Source: DATJBF01 sp035515475
Lineage (GTDB): Bacteria > Verrucomicrobiota > Verrucomicrobiia > Palsa-1439
Reading direction: 5' to 3'
Length of the DNA stretch: 64,000 nucleotides
NCBI GenBank assembly: GCA_035515475.1
Contig: DATJBF010000089.1
Coordinates: 1 to 64,000, forward strand
Part shown: positions 37,088 through 46,153 of the stretch, piece after piece
Position numbering within the stretch: position 1 is the stretch's first letter
Layout: each line of letters opens with the position of its first letter
The notes under the pieces: generated by a model
Seen by the model: the letters and a program-made list of their open reading frames with translations, nothing else
What the model was told of the DNA's origin: nothing
Database searches by the model: none
Made by a program: the position numbers and the translations under genes

Positions 37088-37600
37088 GGTTTCTCCAATG
37101 GTTTGATTGTTCGTCATTGTTCCGTCGCCGAGACATTCGCCGACTCGTGCGGTTACGCAACATCCTACCGGCATCCGCACGGCATCCGAGCGGTGTCCGC
37201 CCGTCAGTCCGCAACGCAGCCACGCGTCGTCCACCGAGCAGCCACACCGGCAGCCGTTCAGCAGCTTCGCCGCCGCTCTGAGGCGGGGTTGGTGTCATCG
37301 TGGAAATCCTCTTTTTGAATGCCACGCTTGGCCTGCACAGGCTGTTGGCGACTGCGTGGAGTTTTGCTGGCACTTCGTGCTGCCGTGTCCAGTATGAGAC
37401 CTGCTGACATCGCACATGTTGTAGCACAGCCGTCCGCTCCGTTTGTGTAACAGGTACACATCCCGCGCCAGTCTTGGTGCCAGACTCGAGCCCGATGACG
37501 AACGATCTTTTCATTGCTGCCCATCTAATCACACAAACCCGTGGAATGTTGTTCCCATTTGGGAGCAACTTTACATCGCGTTTGCCGTAAGCTTGGGATC
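37088..37600. other. Region upstream of the relaxase gene
   Basis: 513 nt, no convincing gene. It holds the second 40-nt element (37421-37460) and a further inverted repeat AGTCT/AGACT (37470-37474 and 37482-37486). Together these make it the best candidate for the transfer origin and relaxase promoter. Confidence 0.45.
37421..37460 (+). repeat. 40-nt duplicated element with dyad, copy 2
   Basis: Starts GTAGCACAG and ends with TGTGTAACAGGTACACA (37444-37460); partner of 36341-36380. The 14-nt middle is not conserved while its length is, as expected for two protein contacts with fixed spacing. Confidence 0.55.
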
Positions 37601-40600
37601 ATGTTCACCGCCAAACCGCAGAAGAATCGAACCGCCGCCACGACGTATTTCGACGAGCACCTATCGCACAATGATTACTATGCACAGAGCGAGTCCCAAG
37701 TAGGCCACTGGATCGGTCAGGGAGGAGAACGAATGGGATTGAACCCTGGCGACAGTGTCATCCGCGATGTCTTCCTCAAGCTGTGTGACAACGAGCATCC
37801 GATGACGGGGGAGCAACTGACTCCACAACAGTTCCGGCAACGGCGCGTCTTCTTTGACTTCCAGTGCGCCCCGCCCAAATCCGTGTCCATTCTCGCTGTT
37901 ACGATGAATGACCGGCGTATCATCCAAGCGCACCAGGAAGCCTCCACCCTCGCGCTTCGGGAACTGGAGCAGTTCGCCGCCACACGCATCCGCAAGGGCG
38001 GCATCGAGGACCGGGATCGCGTCACGGGGAATCTGGTCGGCGCGGCCTTCCTGCACACATCCTCACGCGCGCTCGACCCGCAATTGCATACGCACTTCGT
38101 GCTGTTCAACGCGACTTGGGACAACACCGAACAACGATGGAAGGCGCTACAGACCTCCGCGATGTTTGATGCCATCCATTATGGCACTGCCGTCTATCGC
38201 AATGAGTTGGCAAAGCGGCTTCATCAGCTTGGCTATTCGCTCCGTCGCACGAGCTTGGCCTTCGAGATCGAGGGCGTGTCGCCCGCGCTCATCGACCAGT
38301 TCTCCAAGCGGTCGAAAGAACGCGACGCCGCCGTTGCTCGTGAAGAACAACGCCTTGGTCGCAAGCTCAGTCGCAATGAAATTGCCCATGTCGTCCACCA
38401 AACCCGCCCGAAGAAGCTCAAGGGCGCAACCGACAATCAAGTTCGCCAACAGCAGCTCGGGGAAATCGGCTTCTTCGAGAAACGGGCACTGCGCAAAGTG
38501 GTCAGAGCAGCCAACGGTCAGCCGCAGGATTCCATTTGGCGAGTGACCCCGGCCAATGCCATCGAGCACGGGGTCACGGCGCGCCAGGCCATTGAGCACG
38601 CCGTCGCGCACGTTTTCGAGCGCGCCTCGGTCGCGCCGCAACACAAGATTCTGGAAGCCGCCCTGGTCAAAGGCTGCGGCCAACTGCATCTGCTGCTGCT
38701 CAAGAATGCGCTGGCGGAACGGTCTGAACTGGTGCGCGTCGGTTCAGAGTTCTCGACCCGCGACATCCTCACCAAGGAGCTTTCGTTGATTCGCACTGTC
38801 AACGCCGCCATCGACACCGTTGCTCCGATCACCAACCGCTATGAACCGGCCCCCCATCTCGGCTCGGACCAGAGCAAGGCCCTGGCGCACGTGCTCAGCA
38901 GCCCCGACCTGTTCACAGGGTTTCGCGGCCTGGCCGGCACCGGCAAGAGCACGGTCCTCGTCGAACTGAACCGCATTCTCGACAATGAAGGTTTCGAGGC
39001 CCTGTTCTGCGCTCCGACTGCCGCTGCTGCCGATACGCTACGCAAGGACAAGCTGGAATCGGTCACGCTCGCCAGGCTGCTGACGGATTGGGCCATGCAG
39101 CGAACACTTTCGGCCCGCAGCGTGATTGTCTTGGATGAAGCCGGCGCTGTCGGCCTCGATGACATGGTGAAACTGTTCAATCTGGCCGCTGCTACCGGCA
39201 CCCGTGTGATGCTCTCCGGCGACACCGGCCAGCACAGTTCCGTTGCTCGTGGCGATGCGCTCCGCATCCTCGAACAGTATTCCTCCTACCGCTTCAGCGA
39301 ACTGACCACGATCCGCCGCCAGAAACCCGCCGCCTTCCGTCAGGTCGTCGAACTGGCTGCCGCCAAACAGAGTGACAAGGCGTTTGCCAAGCTCGTGGAA
39401 CTTGGCGCGGTCACGGAGGCGGCGACGGAGGATGGGCAACTTTACCAGCGGGCGGCTGAGGCATACCTGTCGGCGACCAAAGAAGGCAGGTCCGCATTGC
39501 TGGTCTCGCCCACGTGGGCCGAGATTGAGGCGGTGACCGAGAAGGTGCGCGAGGCTCTGAAAGTCGAGGGTGTCGTGAGCCAGGATGAGCAGACGTTCAA
39601 CGCCTTTGATTCGTGTTCGTGGACGGAAGCGCAAAAGAAAAATACGAGCCAGTACGAACCCGGGCAACGCCTGCGGTTTGTTCGTAAGACGAGAACGTTC
39701 GACCGGGGTGAAACGGTGCAGGTCGTAGCTGTCGTGGCGAACGGCTTGCGCGTTCGCCGTCCCGATGGAACGGAAGTGGATTTCATTCCGGCTGGTGCCG
39801 CCGCGTCGTTCGACGTGGGCGTGTCCCGTGAGTTGAAGGTCGCTGCTGGAGACTGGCTCTTGCTGCAGGCCAACCACGGGAAAGAGTTCATCAACGGGGA
39901 GCGAGTGCAAGTCCGGGAGATCAGCGGCGGCAGCATCGCACTCACCGACGGCCGGGTGCTACCCGGCACTTTCAACACGTTCACCCACGGCTACGCCGTC
40001 ACGTCGCACTCATCACAAAGCAAGACTGTGGATGACGTGCTCCTGGTCGCGTCGTCGCGTTCGTTCGCCGCCGTCAACCGTGAACAGTTCTATGTTTCGA
40101 TTTCTCGCGGGCGCAAGCGTGTCCATGTGTTCACCGATGATGCCGAACTGCTCGCACGTCGCGTGACCGATTCGCATGAACGCAAGGCTGCCGTCGAACT
40201 CCAAGGCTTGCGCGATGAACTCGCCAAACTCGGTTTCCTCCGACAACCGCAGCAAAGCCAAAATGTGAGCACCGCGGCGCGCATGGTGCATCAAGATTTC
40301 CGCACGGTGCGCGCGATGCGTCAGACGCCGCGAGTGTTTCGCGCGACGCGTCTATCTCCGGTGCAACGACTCGCCCAGGTGGTCGAGGATGTGCATCGCT
40401 GGCTTCGCGAACGGTCCGGCGTTGAGCAAAAGGAAGTTCTCGCGGAGAAACTCCCGCAAACTGAATCCATCAAACAGGCTGAGACTGTCACACGAACTCA
40501 GAGAATCAAACGGTCACGCACGGTCAAAGAAGCTCTCCAAGAAAAACCGGCTGCACGCCGCAAACTCGGTTGGGGCATCACCCCGCCCGGCGACACCGGC

Positions 40601-40624
40601 CACTCTCGCGGCATTGGTGTGTGA
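37601..40624 (+). CDS. MobF-family relaxase/helicase (TrwC/TraI-like)
   Basis: 1007 aa from ATG 37601; a GTG start 60 nt upstream is possible. The relaxase domain (1-300) has N-terminal tyrosines (YY at 26-27) and the metal-binding histidines in AAFLHTSSRALDPQLHTH (H152, H163, H165). The helicase domain has Walker A RGLAGTGKST (about residue 445), Walker B IVLDEAGAVG and C-terminal UvrD-like motifs 'TSHSSQSKTVDDVL' and 'FYVSISRGRKRVHVFTDD'. It nicks the transfer origin and unwinds the strand. It is shorter than F-plasmid TraI but full for the TrwC class. Confidence 0.93.
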   Translation: MFTAKPQKNRTAATTYFDEHLSHNDYYAQSESQVGHWIGQGGERMGLNPGDSVIRDVFLKLCDNEHPMTGEQLTPQQFRQRRVFFDFQCAPPKSVSILAVTMNDRRIIQAHQEASTLALRELEQFAATRIRKGGIEDRDRVTGNLVGAAFLHTSSRALDPQLHTHFVLFNATWDNTEQRWKALQTSAMFDAIHYGTAVYRNELAKRLHQLGYSLRRTSLAFEIEGVSPALIDQFSKRSKERDAAVAREEQRLGRKLSRNEIAHVVHQTRPKKLKGATDNQVRQQQLGEIGFFEKRALRKVVRAANGQPQDSIWRVTPANAIEHGVTARQAIEHAVAHVFERASVAPQHKILEAALVKGCGQLHLLLLKNALAERSELVRVGSEFSTRDILTKELSLIRTVNAAIDTVAPITNRYEPAPHLGSDQSKALAHVLSSPDLFTGFRGLAGTGKSTVLVELNRILDNEGFEALFCAPTAAAADTLRKDKLESVTLARLLTDWAMQRTLSARSVIVLDEAGAVGLDDMVKLFNLAAATGTRVMLSGDTGQHSSVARGDALRILEQYSSYRFSELTTIRRQKPAAFRQVVELAAAKQSDKAFAKLVELGAVTEAATEDGQLYQRAAEAYLSATKEGRSALLVSPTWAEIEAVTEKVREALKVEGVVSQDEQTFNAFDSCSWTEAQKKNTSQYEPGQRLRFVRKTRTFDRGETVQVVAVVANGLRVRRPDGTEVDFIPAGAAASFDVGVSRELKVAAGDWLLLQANHGKEFINGERVQVREISGGSIALTDGRVLPGTFNTFTHGYAVTSHSSQSKTVDDVLLVASSRSFAAVNREQFYVSISRGRKRVHVFTDDAELLARRVTDSHERKAAVELQGLRDELAKLGFLRQPQQSQNVSTAARMVHQDFRTVRAMRQTPRVFRATRLSPVQRLAQVVEDVHRWLRERSGVEQKEVLAEKLPQTESIKQAETVTRTQRIKRSRTVKEALQEKPAARRKLGWGITPPGDTGHSRGIGV

Positions 40625-40646
40625 ACTTTCAACCCTCAACCACCCG

Positions 40647-41006
40647 ATGCACCTCACCAAAGACGACTGCTATACCACCTCCGTCAAGTATTGTGCCTGC
40701 GTCGAATTCCATCTCGACGAGGAACACCGCCACGGCTTTCACACCAGCCAGTTGATTCATTACACCTTGGAACCAAACCCGGACGCCCATAATGACAAGA
40801 ACGCGCCGCCGCAAAGGCTCGCGCTCGTCTTCTCCACCGCCGACGTGGTGATTTTGGGCTGGCGTCTCGGTCGGCTGGCCGATTTGCTCCGCGAAAATGA
40901 TCTCGCCACGGTCCACGTCGTGCCCAAACGATATGCCAATCTCGACCACGCCAGACCCTTCGTCGTTTCCATCGCCATCACTCCGATCAGCAGAAGCCTG
41001 TCGTAG
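40647..41006 (+). CDS. Hypothetical protein downstream of the relaxase
   Basis: 119 aa from ATG 40647, 22 nt after the relaxase stop; no clear ribosome-binding site. The sequence is protein-like, with 'YCACVEFHLDEEHRHGFHTSQLIHYTLEPNP' region and a C-terminal domain 'ADVVILGWRLGRLADLLRENDLATVHVVPKRYANLD'. No family was recognised. A second copy of its C-terminal half is found at 47590-47766, on the far side of the cargo genes. Confidence 0.55.
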   Translation: MHLTKDDCYTTSVKYCACVEFHLDEEHRHGFHTSQLIHYTLEPNPDAHNDKNAPPQRLALVFSTADVVILGWRLGRLADLLRENDLATVHVVPKRYANLDHARPFVVSIAITPISRSLS

Positions 41007-41229
41007 ATAGGCTGTGCAAGGCGATGCCTCTCGACCCGCGTAGCTGTTCGGGATCATTTCACCCAATCTTGGACGTACCGAAATCCAGTGGGCAACTTCT
41101 CCGCAAAGCTGATAGCAGCATGGTCGCTGGCGCTCGCCAGCGCGAACGGCAACGCAAACACCGTGTGCGAGAATCGGACAAGCTCGAAGTACTTGTGGAA
41201 GGTTGCCCTAGACATAGTCTCCCGCAGTT

Positions 41230-41937
41230 TCACGGATAACCGTCTTCGTTCATATCACGGTGAATCTGTCGATAGACCGCAAGGCCCTCACTGACGCCCT
41301 CCAGTAAGGCACCAATTCTGTGCACCGTTTCTTTGAATTCGCGAACGTTCACTCTCGAAAGTCCTTGCAGCGTCTTGAGACCCTTTTTTGTAACAGGATA
41401 ACGAAATCCATCGCCCCCTGGGTCTGCCTCTTGGAACTCACGTATGCAAGCCTCGACCGCGTCGAGATCGTCCCCGGCAGTTGTGGGGAAAACAGCCTCG
41501 ATTAAAGGCCGCACTTCGTCAGTCCAAAGTGTGTGAAGATCATGGCCCTTGGGGCCTGCCGGATACGTGATGCCCGAATTGTGCAGCCTCTCACTCACTC
41601 GGGACTTCCACTGTTCCCAAAATACCGGCTGCGGACTTGGAATGAAGCCAACCACCGCAAGCCGATATGCGCTGTCGATCATTTCCTTCAGACGAAGTTC
41701 GAAATACTGACGGTAGAGAAAGGCGATTGGAAGCACGAGAAAATCGTGCTGAAGTCCGTTCTCAATGACCTTGTCGACCAGCGTATCGGCACCGAGTTTA
41801 TAGCCGACAGCGTATTGATCTAATGTGCGTTCGCCCCGGTTTAAAAGAGCATCGTTCTCAGGGTCAGTTCCTGAAACGAATAATTTGTCACCTTTTTGCG
41901 GCCAGGAAAGATCCAAATCCAAAGAGATTTTTGGCAT
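41230..41937 (-). CDS. Uncharacterised helical protein, possibly HEPN-like
   Basis: 235 aa, mostly helical. The block 'HDFLVLPIAFLYRQYFELRLKEMID' followed by 'KGHDLHTLW' is shared, as far as remembered, with a group of uncharacterised proteins with HEPN-like features. An R-x5-H stretch (RVSERLH, residues 113-119) is seen, but it is not certain to be a nuclease motif. It begins 14 nt after the FHA-kinase-WD40 gene on the same strand, so the two form an operon. A role as effector or partner of that kinase is an inference. Confidence 0.6.
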   Translation of the reverse strand: MPKISLDLDLSWPQKGDKLFVSGTDPENDALLNRGERTLDQYAVGYKLGADTLVDKVIENGLQHDFLVLPIAFLYRQYFELRLKEMIDSAYRLAVVGFIPSPQPVFWEQWKSRVSERLHNSGITYPAGPKGHDLHTLWTDEVRPLIEAVFPTTAGDDLDAVEACIREFQEADPGGDGFRYPVTKKGLKTLQGLSRVNVREFKETVHRIGALLEGVSEGLAVYRQIHRDMNEDGYP

Positions 41938-41951
41938 ACTTAGCTTCTCCT

Positions 41952-44900
41952 TCAGTTAATCGGCGACAGGGGCGGCGGCTCATTCCAAGTTGCTGCCATC
42001 TTCTCTAATTCGCGGCGCACGCCCTCAGGTCGCAGCCAGCCGTAACCGGCACAGCCAAGTTCATAGAGCAATCCCTTAAAATCGCTTTCGCTCCAAGCGG
42101 GTTTTCCCCGGCGGGTAAATGCCGCAGTTATCTCTTCTTCGGTGAGTTGCCGATTTGCCGACAATTCAGCCGCATACGGCGTGCGTCGCGTTAGGAAGCC
42201 CTCCAAATACGGCTTCGCACCTTCGTCCCAATTCGCAGGCTCGCACGCTTCCAGTTCCCAATCTAACCTCCACATCCTGACCGTGTGGTCCGCCCCTCCA
42301 GAAACAAGACATTGTCCGTTCAGACTCAAATCGAGTGCCCATACACTACTCGTGTGCCCTTCAAGTATACGTACACACCTTCCCGTTGCCACTTCCCACA
42401 CTCTGATTGTACCATCATAACTAGCCGAGACAACATAACGGCCATCGGCAGTCACACTCACCGCACGCACGGAATCGGTGTGTCCTTTAAAGACCCGCAA
42501 GCATCCTCCCGAAGCCAGTTCCCAGTGCCTGAGTGTGTTGTCTGAACTCCCTGAAAAAAAATACCGACCATCCCTCGTCACACAAACCGTCTGAACCAGT
42601 GAATTGTGCCCTGCAAACGCCCGCACACACCTTCCGGAGGTGATCTCCCATAGCTTGAGGTCTTTGTTATCGCGACCCCCATTGCTGAGAGCGTATCGAC
42701 AGTCCGGAGCGAAAGAAACAGCGGAAAGCATAGAGTTTCCCTGCGTATCGACCTTCCTCAAGCACCTGCCGCTTGCAACCTCCCAAAACCTAACCGTTGC
42801 GTCTCGCCCGCCCGACAAAGCGTACTTTCCATCCGCACTCAAGCAAACAGAATAGACCGCGTCGGTGTGTCCCTCAAAAGTGCGTAGGCACTTTCCAGTG
42901 CTCAGGTCCCATAGTCTGAGGGTTCTGTCAGCGCTCCCAGAAAGGGCGTAACGATCATCCATACCCAGAAATACAGAGTCCACGCTATTCTCATGTCCAA
43001 TCAGTGTGGATACACATTTCCCCGACTTAACCTGCCAGAGCCTTATGGTCGCATCGTTACCACCCGAAATCACTTGCTCCCCGCTAGCGCTCACACTCAC
43101 TGACAAAACCAGATGAGTGTGTCCTTTCAAGGCTCTGTCTTCCCACCCAGCTTTGAATGCCTTGTGCGGCAGGCGCAAGTACAGCTCTCCGACAAGTTCC
43201 AGCGCTTCGCGTGCGCGGGCATGGCCAGGTTGTGACCGCGCCCTCAAAACGTAACGCAATGCAGCGATTGAATTGCTATGCCCCATTTCCAATCGAGCAT
43301 TTTGAAGATCTTCCCTGTATTGGGAACGTGCCGCGAGAAAAGACTCAGTGTTCGTAGCACGGCACAAACCCAAGGGCGCGGAATACAAATTGGCATCGTA
43401 ACGCAATTGCCATTGCTGGATCACGTGACCGAAAGTTCCTGATATCGCAAATCGGTCATTACAGGCTAAGCAGAGCGCTGTGGGGGACGTCATTAAATCA
43501 GCGTCAAACGTTCGCAAGCATTTACCAGTTGCCACATCCCACAGCCGGATCGAATCAACGTAACCGGCGACCGCACGGCGGCCATTCCACGCTAGGTATA
43601 GGAGACCGTCGTCTCTGGCTGCCTGCTCCCCAAATGTTTTAAGACAACGCCCTGTTGCTGCTTCCCACAATTTGCAGCCCTCCTCATGAGCTCCGGACAA
43701 GACAGACCGCCCATCATAGCTCAGACACGCTGCGACAATTTCATCTGTGTGACCCTTAAACACTTGCAACCGACGCCCGGTGTGCACTTTCCAAAGCCCG
43801 ATTAGGTTGTCGCTTCCGCCTGCTGAGAGAGCATAGATTCCGTCGGGGCTAATACTTACAAAACCGGTTCCGCTGGTAAGCCCTGTCAAGCTTTGCACAC
43901 ACCGTCCTGTGGACACGTCCCACATCCTGAGTTCATCCGCACTTCCACAGACTACGAACCCACCATCATCCGTCACGGAGAGAGAGAGCGGAATGAGTCT
44001 GTCAGTTTCAAAGGTCTGCAAGCATTTCCCTGTTCTGACCGCCCATAGTTTCACACTCTGATCAGAGCCGCCGGACACGACGAATTGACTGTCTCGACTC
44101 AAGGCCGCACAGGTCACACCATTGCTATGCCCTACTAACGTCCTCAGGCACACACCAGTCGCCATGTCCCAAAGCTTAAGTGTCTTGTCTGAACTGCCCG
44201 AGGCAACCAGATGTTTGTCTTCGGCAACACACAGGCAGGTTATTTCATCTTGGTGGCCTATTAACTCGCGGACCAAGCGTGTAGAGGTAGGCAAACGAAC
44301 TTGCGCCGTCTCGGTTGCCGCAGTGAGAAACTCATAGTTCGAAGGTACTTCAGTAATCTCCTCCAATATTCTTAGCGCGGCATTGCAGTCGTCTCGCTCT
44401 ATGTGACACAGCGCCAGTAGATAATTAGGCAGCCAGTTGTCCTGATGCGAACCACATACTTCCTTCAGTCTCTGCACCAACTCGTCATCTCCGATGCAGG
44501 CTAAACGCCACCGCACAAGCGCGTCATTGTAAGTCGCTTCCGGATGGTGCGGTTCTCCCTTGAGCGCCTGCCCCCACAATCGGAGGGCTTCATCCTGCTT
44601 CCCCAAGTCCATCAGCGATACGGCACGATTGTTCAAACTGTCGGCGAGATGTTCGGCGGCTTCCGGTTCGGGACGTGGATTTGGTTCACCTCGAGCCTGC
44701 TGGTAGATGGCCTGCAACTCGTTGGCGATGTCGAGCATGTCCTTGGGACGATCTTCGGGCCGGACATGAAAGCAGTGAGACAATAGTTTTCTGAGTCGCT
44801 TCGGAATCGGCACAACAAAATTTGGGCCAAAGAAGCGTTCGTACCTCGCCAAAACTTCTGGAGCTTCGATACCGAACCGCCAAACAACTCCGCCCGTAAA

Positions 44901-45911
44901 AATCTGGAGAATTGAGAGCGCCCAACTCCAGATGTCGGACTTCGGTGTAAGCCTCTTTCCCGAAGCCTGCTCTGGTGAGCAGTAGGCAGGCGTCAAACCA
45001 CCCGCGCTCACAAGAAGGTTTTGTCTCACCTCTGTGCTCTCACCGGCGAGGGCACGCGCTCGCGCCAAACCGAAGTCGGATATTTTCAATATTCCATCCG
45101 CAGTCATCAGCACGTTGCCGGGCTTGACGTCTTGGTGAACGATGCCTTGTTTGTGGGCGGCGTGGAGTCCCCACGCGAACTGGATTGCTAAGTCGAGAAT
45201 CTGATCGAGTTGCGTCAGCTTCTTCTGGGCAATCCAGTGCTGCAGCGTGCCGCCGGGTACGTATTCGGCAAAGATGCGCGGGATGCCGCCGATGGTGCGG
45301 ACGTAGTGGCATTGGCAGATGTTGGGATGCAGATTGAGGTTCACCCACGTCTCGGCTTCCCGGATGAAGTTGGCCTTGCCCTCGTCGTTCTCGAAAATCT
45401 TCGGCAGCGGGCTTTTGACGACCAAGTCCATGTTCCATGACCTGTGATGCACCAGGTACACCCTGCCCATGCCGCCCTGCCCGAGAACCTTCTTCACTTC
45501 GTACAGGTCAAGAATCGTGTCGCCCGGTTGCCATTCGACCGGTGCGGCCACTTCACCAAAGATCTGCGCCAGCATGCCAGTCAGCGGCGCGCCTTGTGCC
45601 GAGTCGAACTGAAAGACCGCGGCGGCCTGCCCACCAAAGTCGATTTTGTCACCGGATTGCAAACTGACCGGCTTGTCCAGCCGGTGCCCATTGAGGAAAG
45701 TCCCGTTGCGTGACTCCAAGTCCGTGAGAACCAGCGCGTTGTTCGCGGCTCGCGCGATCTGGGCGTGCCGTCGGGAGACTAGAGGGTGCTCAATTACAAG
45801 ATCAGCGTGTTTTGGATCACGTCCGACTACCAAGCCCGCCTCAGGAATCGCGAATCGCGCGCCCGAGAACTCACCAACTTGTCCGATGAGATAGCCGACG
45901 ATCGTGCTCAT
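41952..45911 (-). CDS. FHA - Ser/Thr protein kinase - TPR - double WD40 propeller protein
   Basis: 1319 aa. FHA domain at 1-105 (VGRDP, SRRH, ESRNGTFLNG). Protein kinase at about 138-397 with Gly loop GQGGMGRVY, Lys166, catalytic loop HQDVKPGN (Asp261) and DFG (279-281), so it should be active. TPR-like helices lie at 420-540. Fourteen WD40 repeats follow as two sets of seven (about 549-850 and 950-1235) separated by a helical linker. A C-terminal module ends '..GYGWLRPEGVRRELEKMA'. It has no membrane span, so it is cytosolic. The combination of phosphothreonine reader, kinase and propellers suggests a signalling scaffold. Placed on a mobile element with a co-transcribed partner, it may belong to a conflict or phage-response system. 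Confidence 0.92.
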   Translation of the reverse strand: MSTIVGYLIGQVGEFSGARFAIPEAGLVVGRDPKHADLVIEHPLVSRRHAQIARAANNALVLTDLESRNGTFLNGHRLDKPVSLQSGDKIDFGGQAAAVFQFDSAQGAPLTGMLAQIFGEVAAPVEWQPGDTILDLYEVKKVLGQGGMGRVYLVHHRSWNMDLVVKSPLPKIFENDEGKANFIREAETWVNLNLHPNICQCHYVRTIGGIPRIFAEYVPGGTLQHWIAQKKLTQLDQILDLAIQFAWGLHAAHKQGIVHQDVKPGNVLMTADGILKISDFGLARARALAGESTEVRQNLLVSAGGLTPAYCSPEQASGKRLTPKSDIWSWALSILQIFTGGVVWRFGIEAPEVLARYERFFGPNFVVPIPKRLRKLLSHCFHVRPEDRPKDMLDIANELQAIYQQARGEPNPRPEPEAAEHLADSLNNRAVSLMDLGKQDEALRLWGQALKGEPHHPEATYNDALVRWRLACIGDDELVQRLKEVCGSHQDNWLPNYLLALCHIERDDCNAALRILEEITEVPSNYEFLTAATETAQVRLPTSTRLVRELIGHQDEITCLCVAEDKHLVASGSSDKTLKLWDMATGVCLRTLVGHSNGVTCAALSRDSQFVVSGGSDQSVKLWAVRTGKCLQTFETDRLIPLSLSVTDDGGFVVCGSADELRMWDVSTGRCVQSLTGLTSGTGFVSISPDGIYALSAGGSDNLIGLWKVHTGRRLQVFKGHTDEIVAACLSYDGRSVLSGAHEEGCKLWEAATGRCLKTFGEQAARDDGLLYLAWNGRRAVAGYVDSIRLWDVATGKCLRTFDADLMTSPTALCLACNDRFAISGTFGHVIQQWQLRYDANLYSAPLGLCRATNTESFLAARSQYREDLQNARLEMGHSNSIAALRYVLRARSQPGHARAREALELVGELYLRLPHKAFKAGWEDRALKGHTHLVLSVSVSASGEQVISGGNDATIRLWQVKSGKCVSTLIGHENSVDSVFLGMDDRYALSGSADRTLRLWDLSTGKCLRTFEGHTDAVYSVCLSADGKYALSGGRDATVRFWEVASGRCLRKVDTQGNSMLSAVSFAPDCRYALSNGGRDNKDLKLWEITSGRCVRAFAGHNSLVQTVCVTRDGRYFFSGSSDNTLRHWELASGGCLRVFKGHTDSVRAVSVTADGRYVVSASYDGTIRVWEVATGRCVRILEGHTSSVWALDLSLNGQCLVSGGADHTVRMWRLDWELEACEPANWDEGAKPYLEGFLTRRTPYAAELSANRQLTEEEITAAFTRRGKPAWSESDFKGLLYELGCAGYGWLRPEGVRRELEKMAATWNEPPPLSPIN

Positions 45912-46059
45912 GCGTCACCCCCCCCTTTTTATCACACTCGCTGACCCGGTAGGAGGCAAATTCAACAATGCATGCATGGAGGCGTTCGACAATTTGACGA
46001 GCGATGTGGCCGCGAGAAATCACCTCTCGCAGCGGGGACATCGCTTGGCGTCTGCAATA

Positions 46060-46153
46060 GCCCATGCCCGGAAAAGTCTGGGGCTTTGCAGCGCAGGCAT
46101 CACGCCGTTTTGATGGCCGTAGCGAAAACCCCCAGTCTTTGCAGGGCATTCCC
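46060..46153. repeat. Imperfect inverted repeat near the divergent start region
   Basis: GCCCATGCCCGGAAAAGTCT-GGGG (from 46060) and CCCC-AGTCTTTGCAGGGCATTCCC (to 46153) are imperfect inverted copies of about 24 bp around a 45-nt centre containing the proposed ATG 46113. Possible regulatory hairpin; also compatible with chance. Confidence 0.3.
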
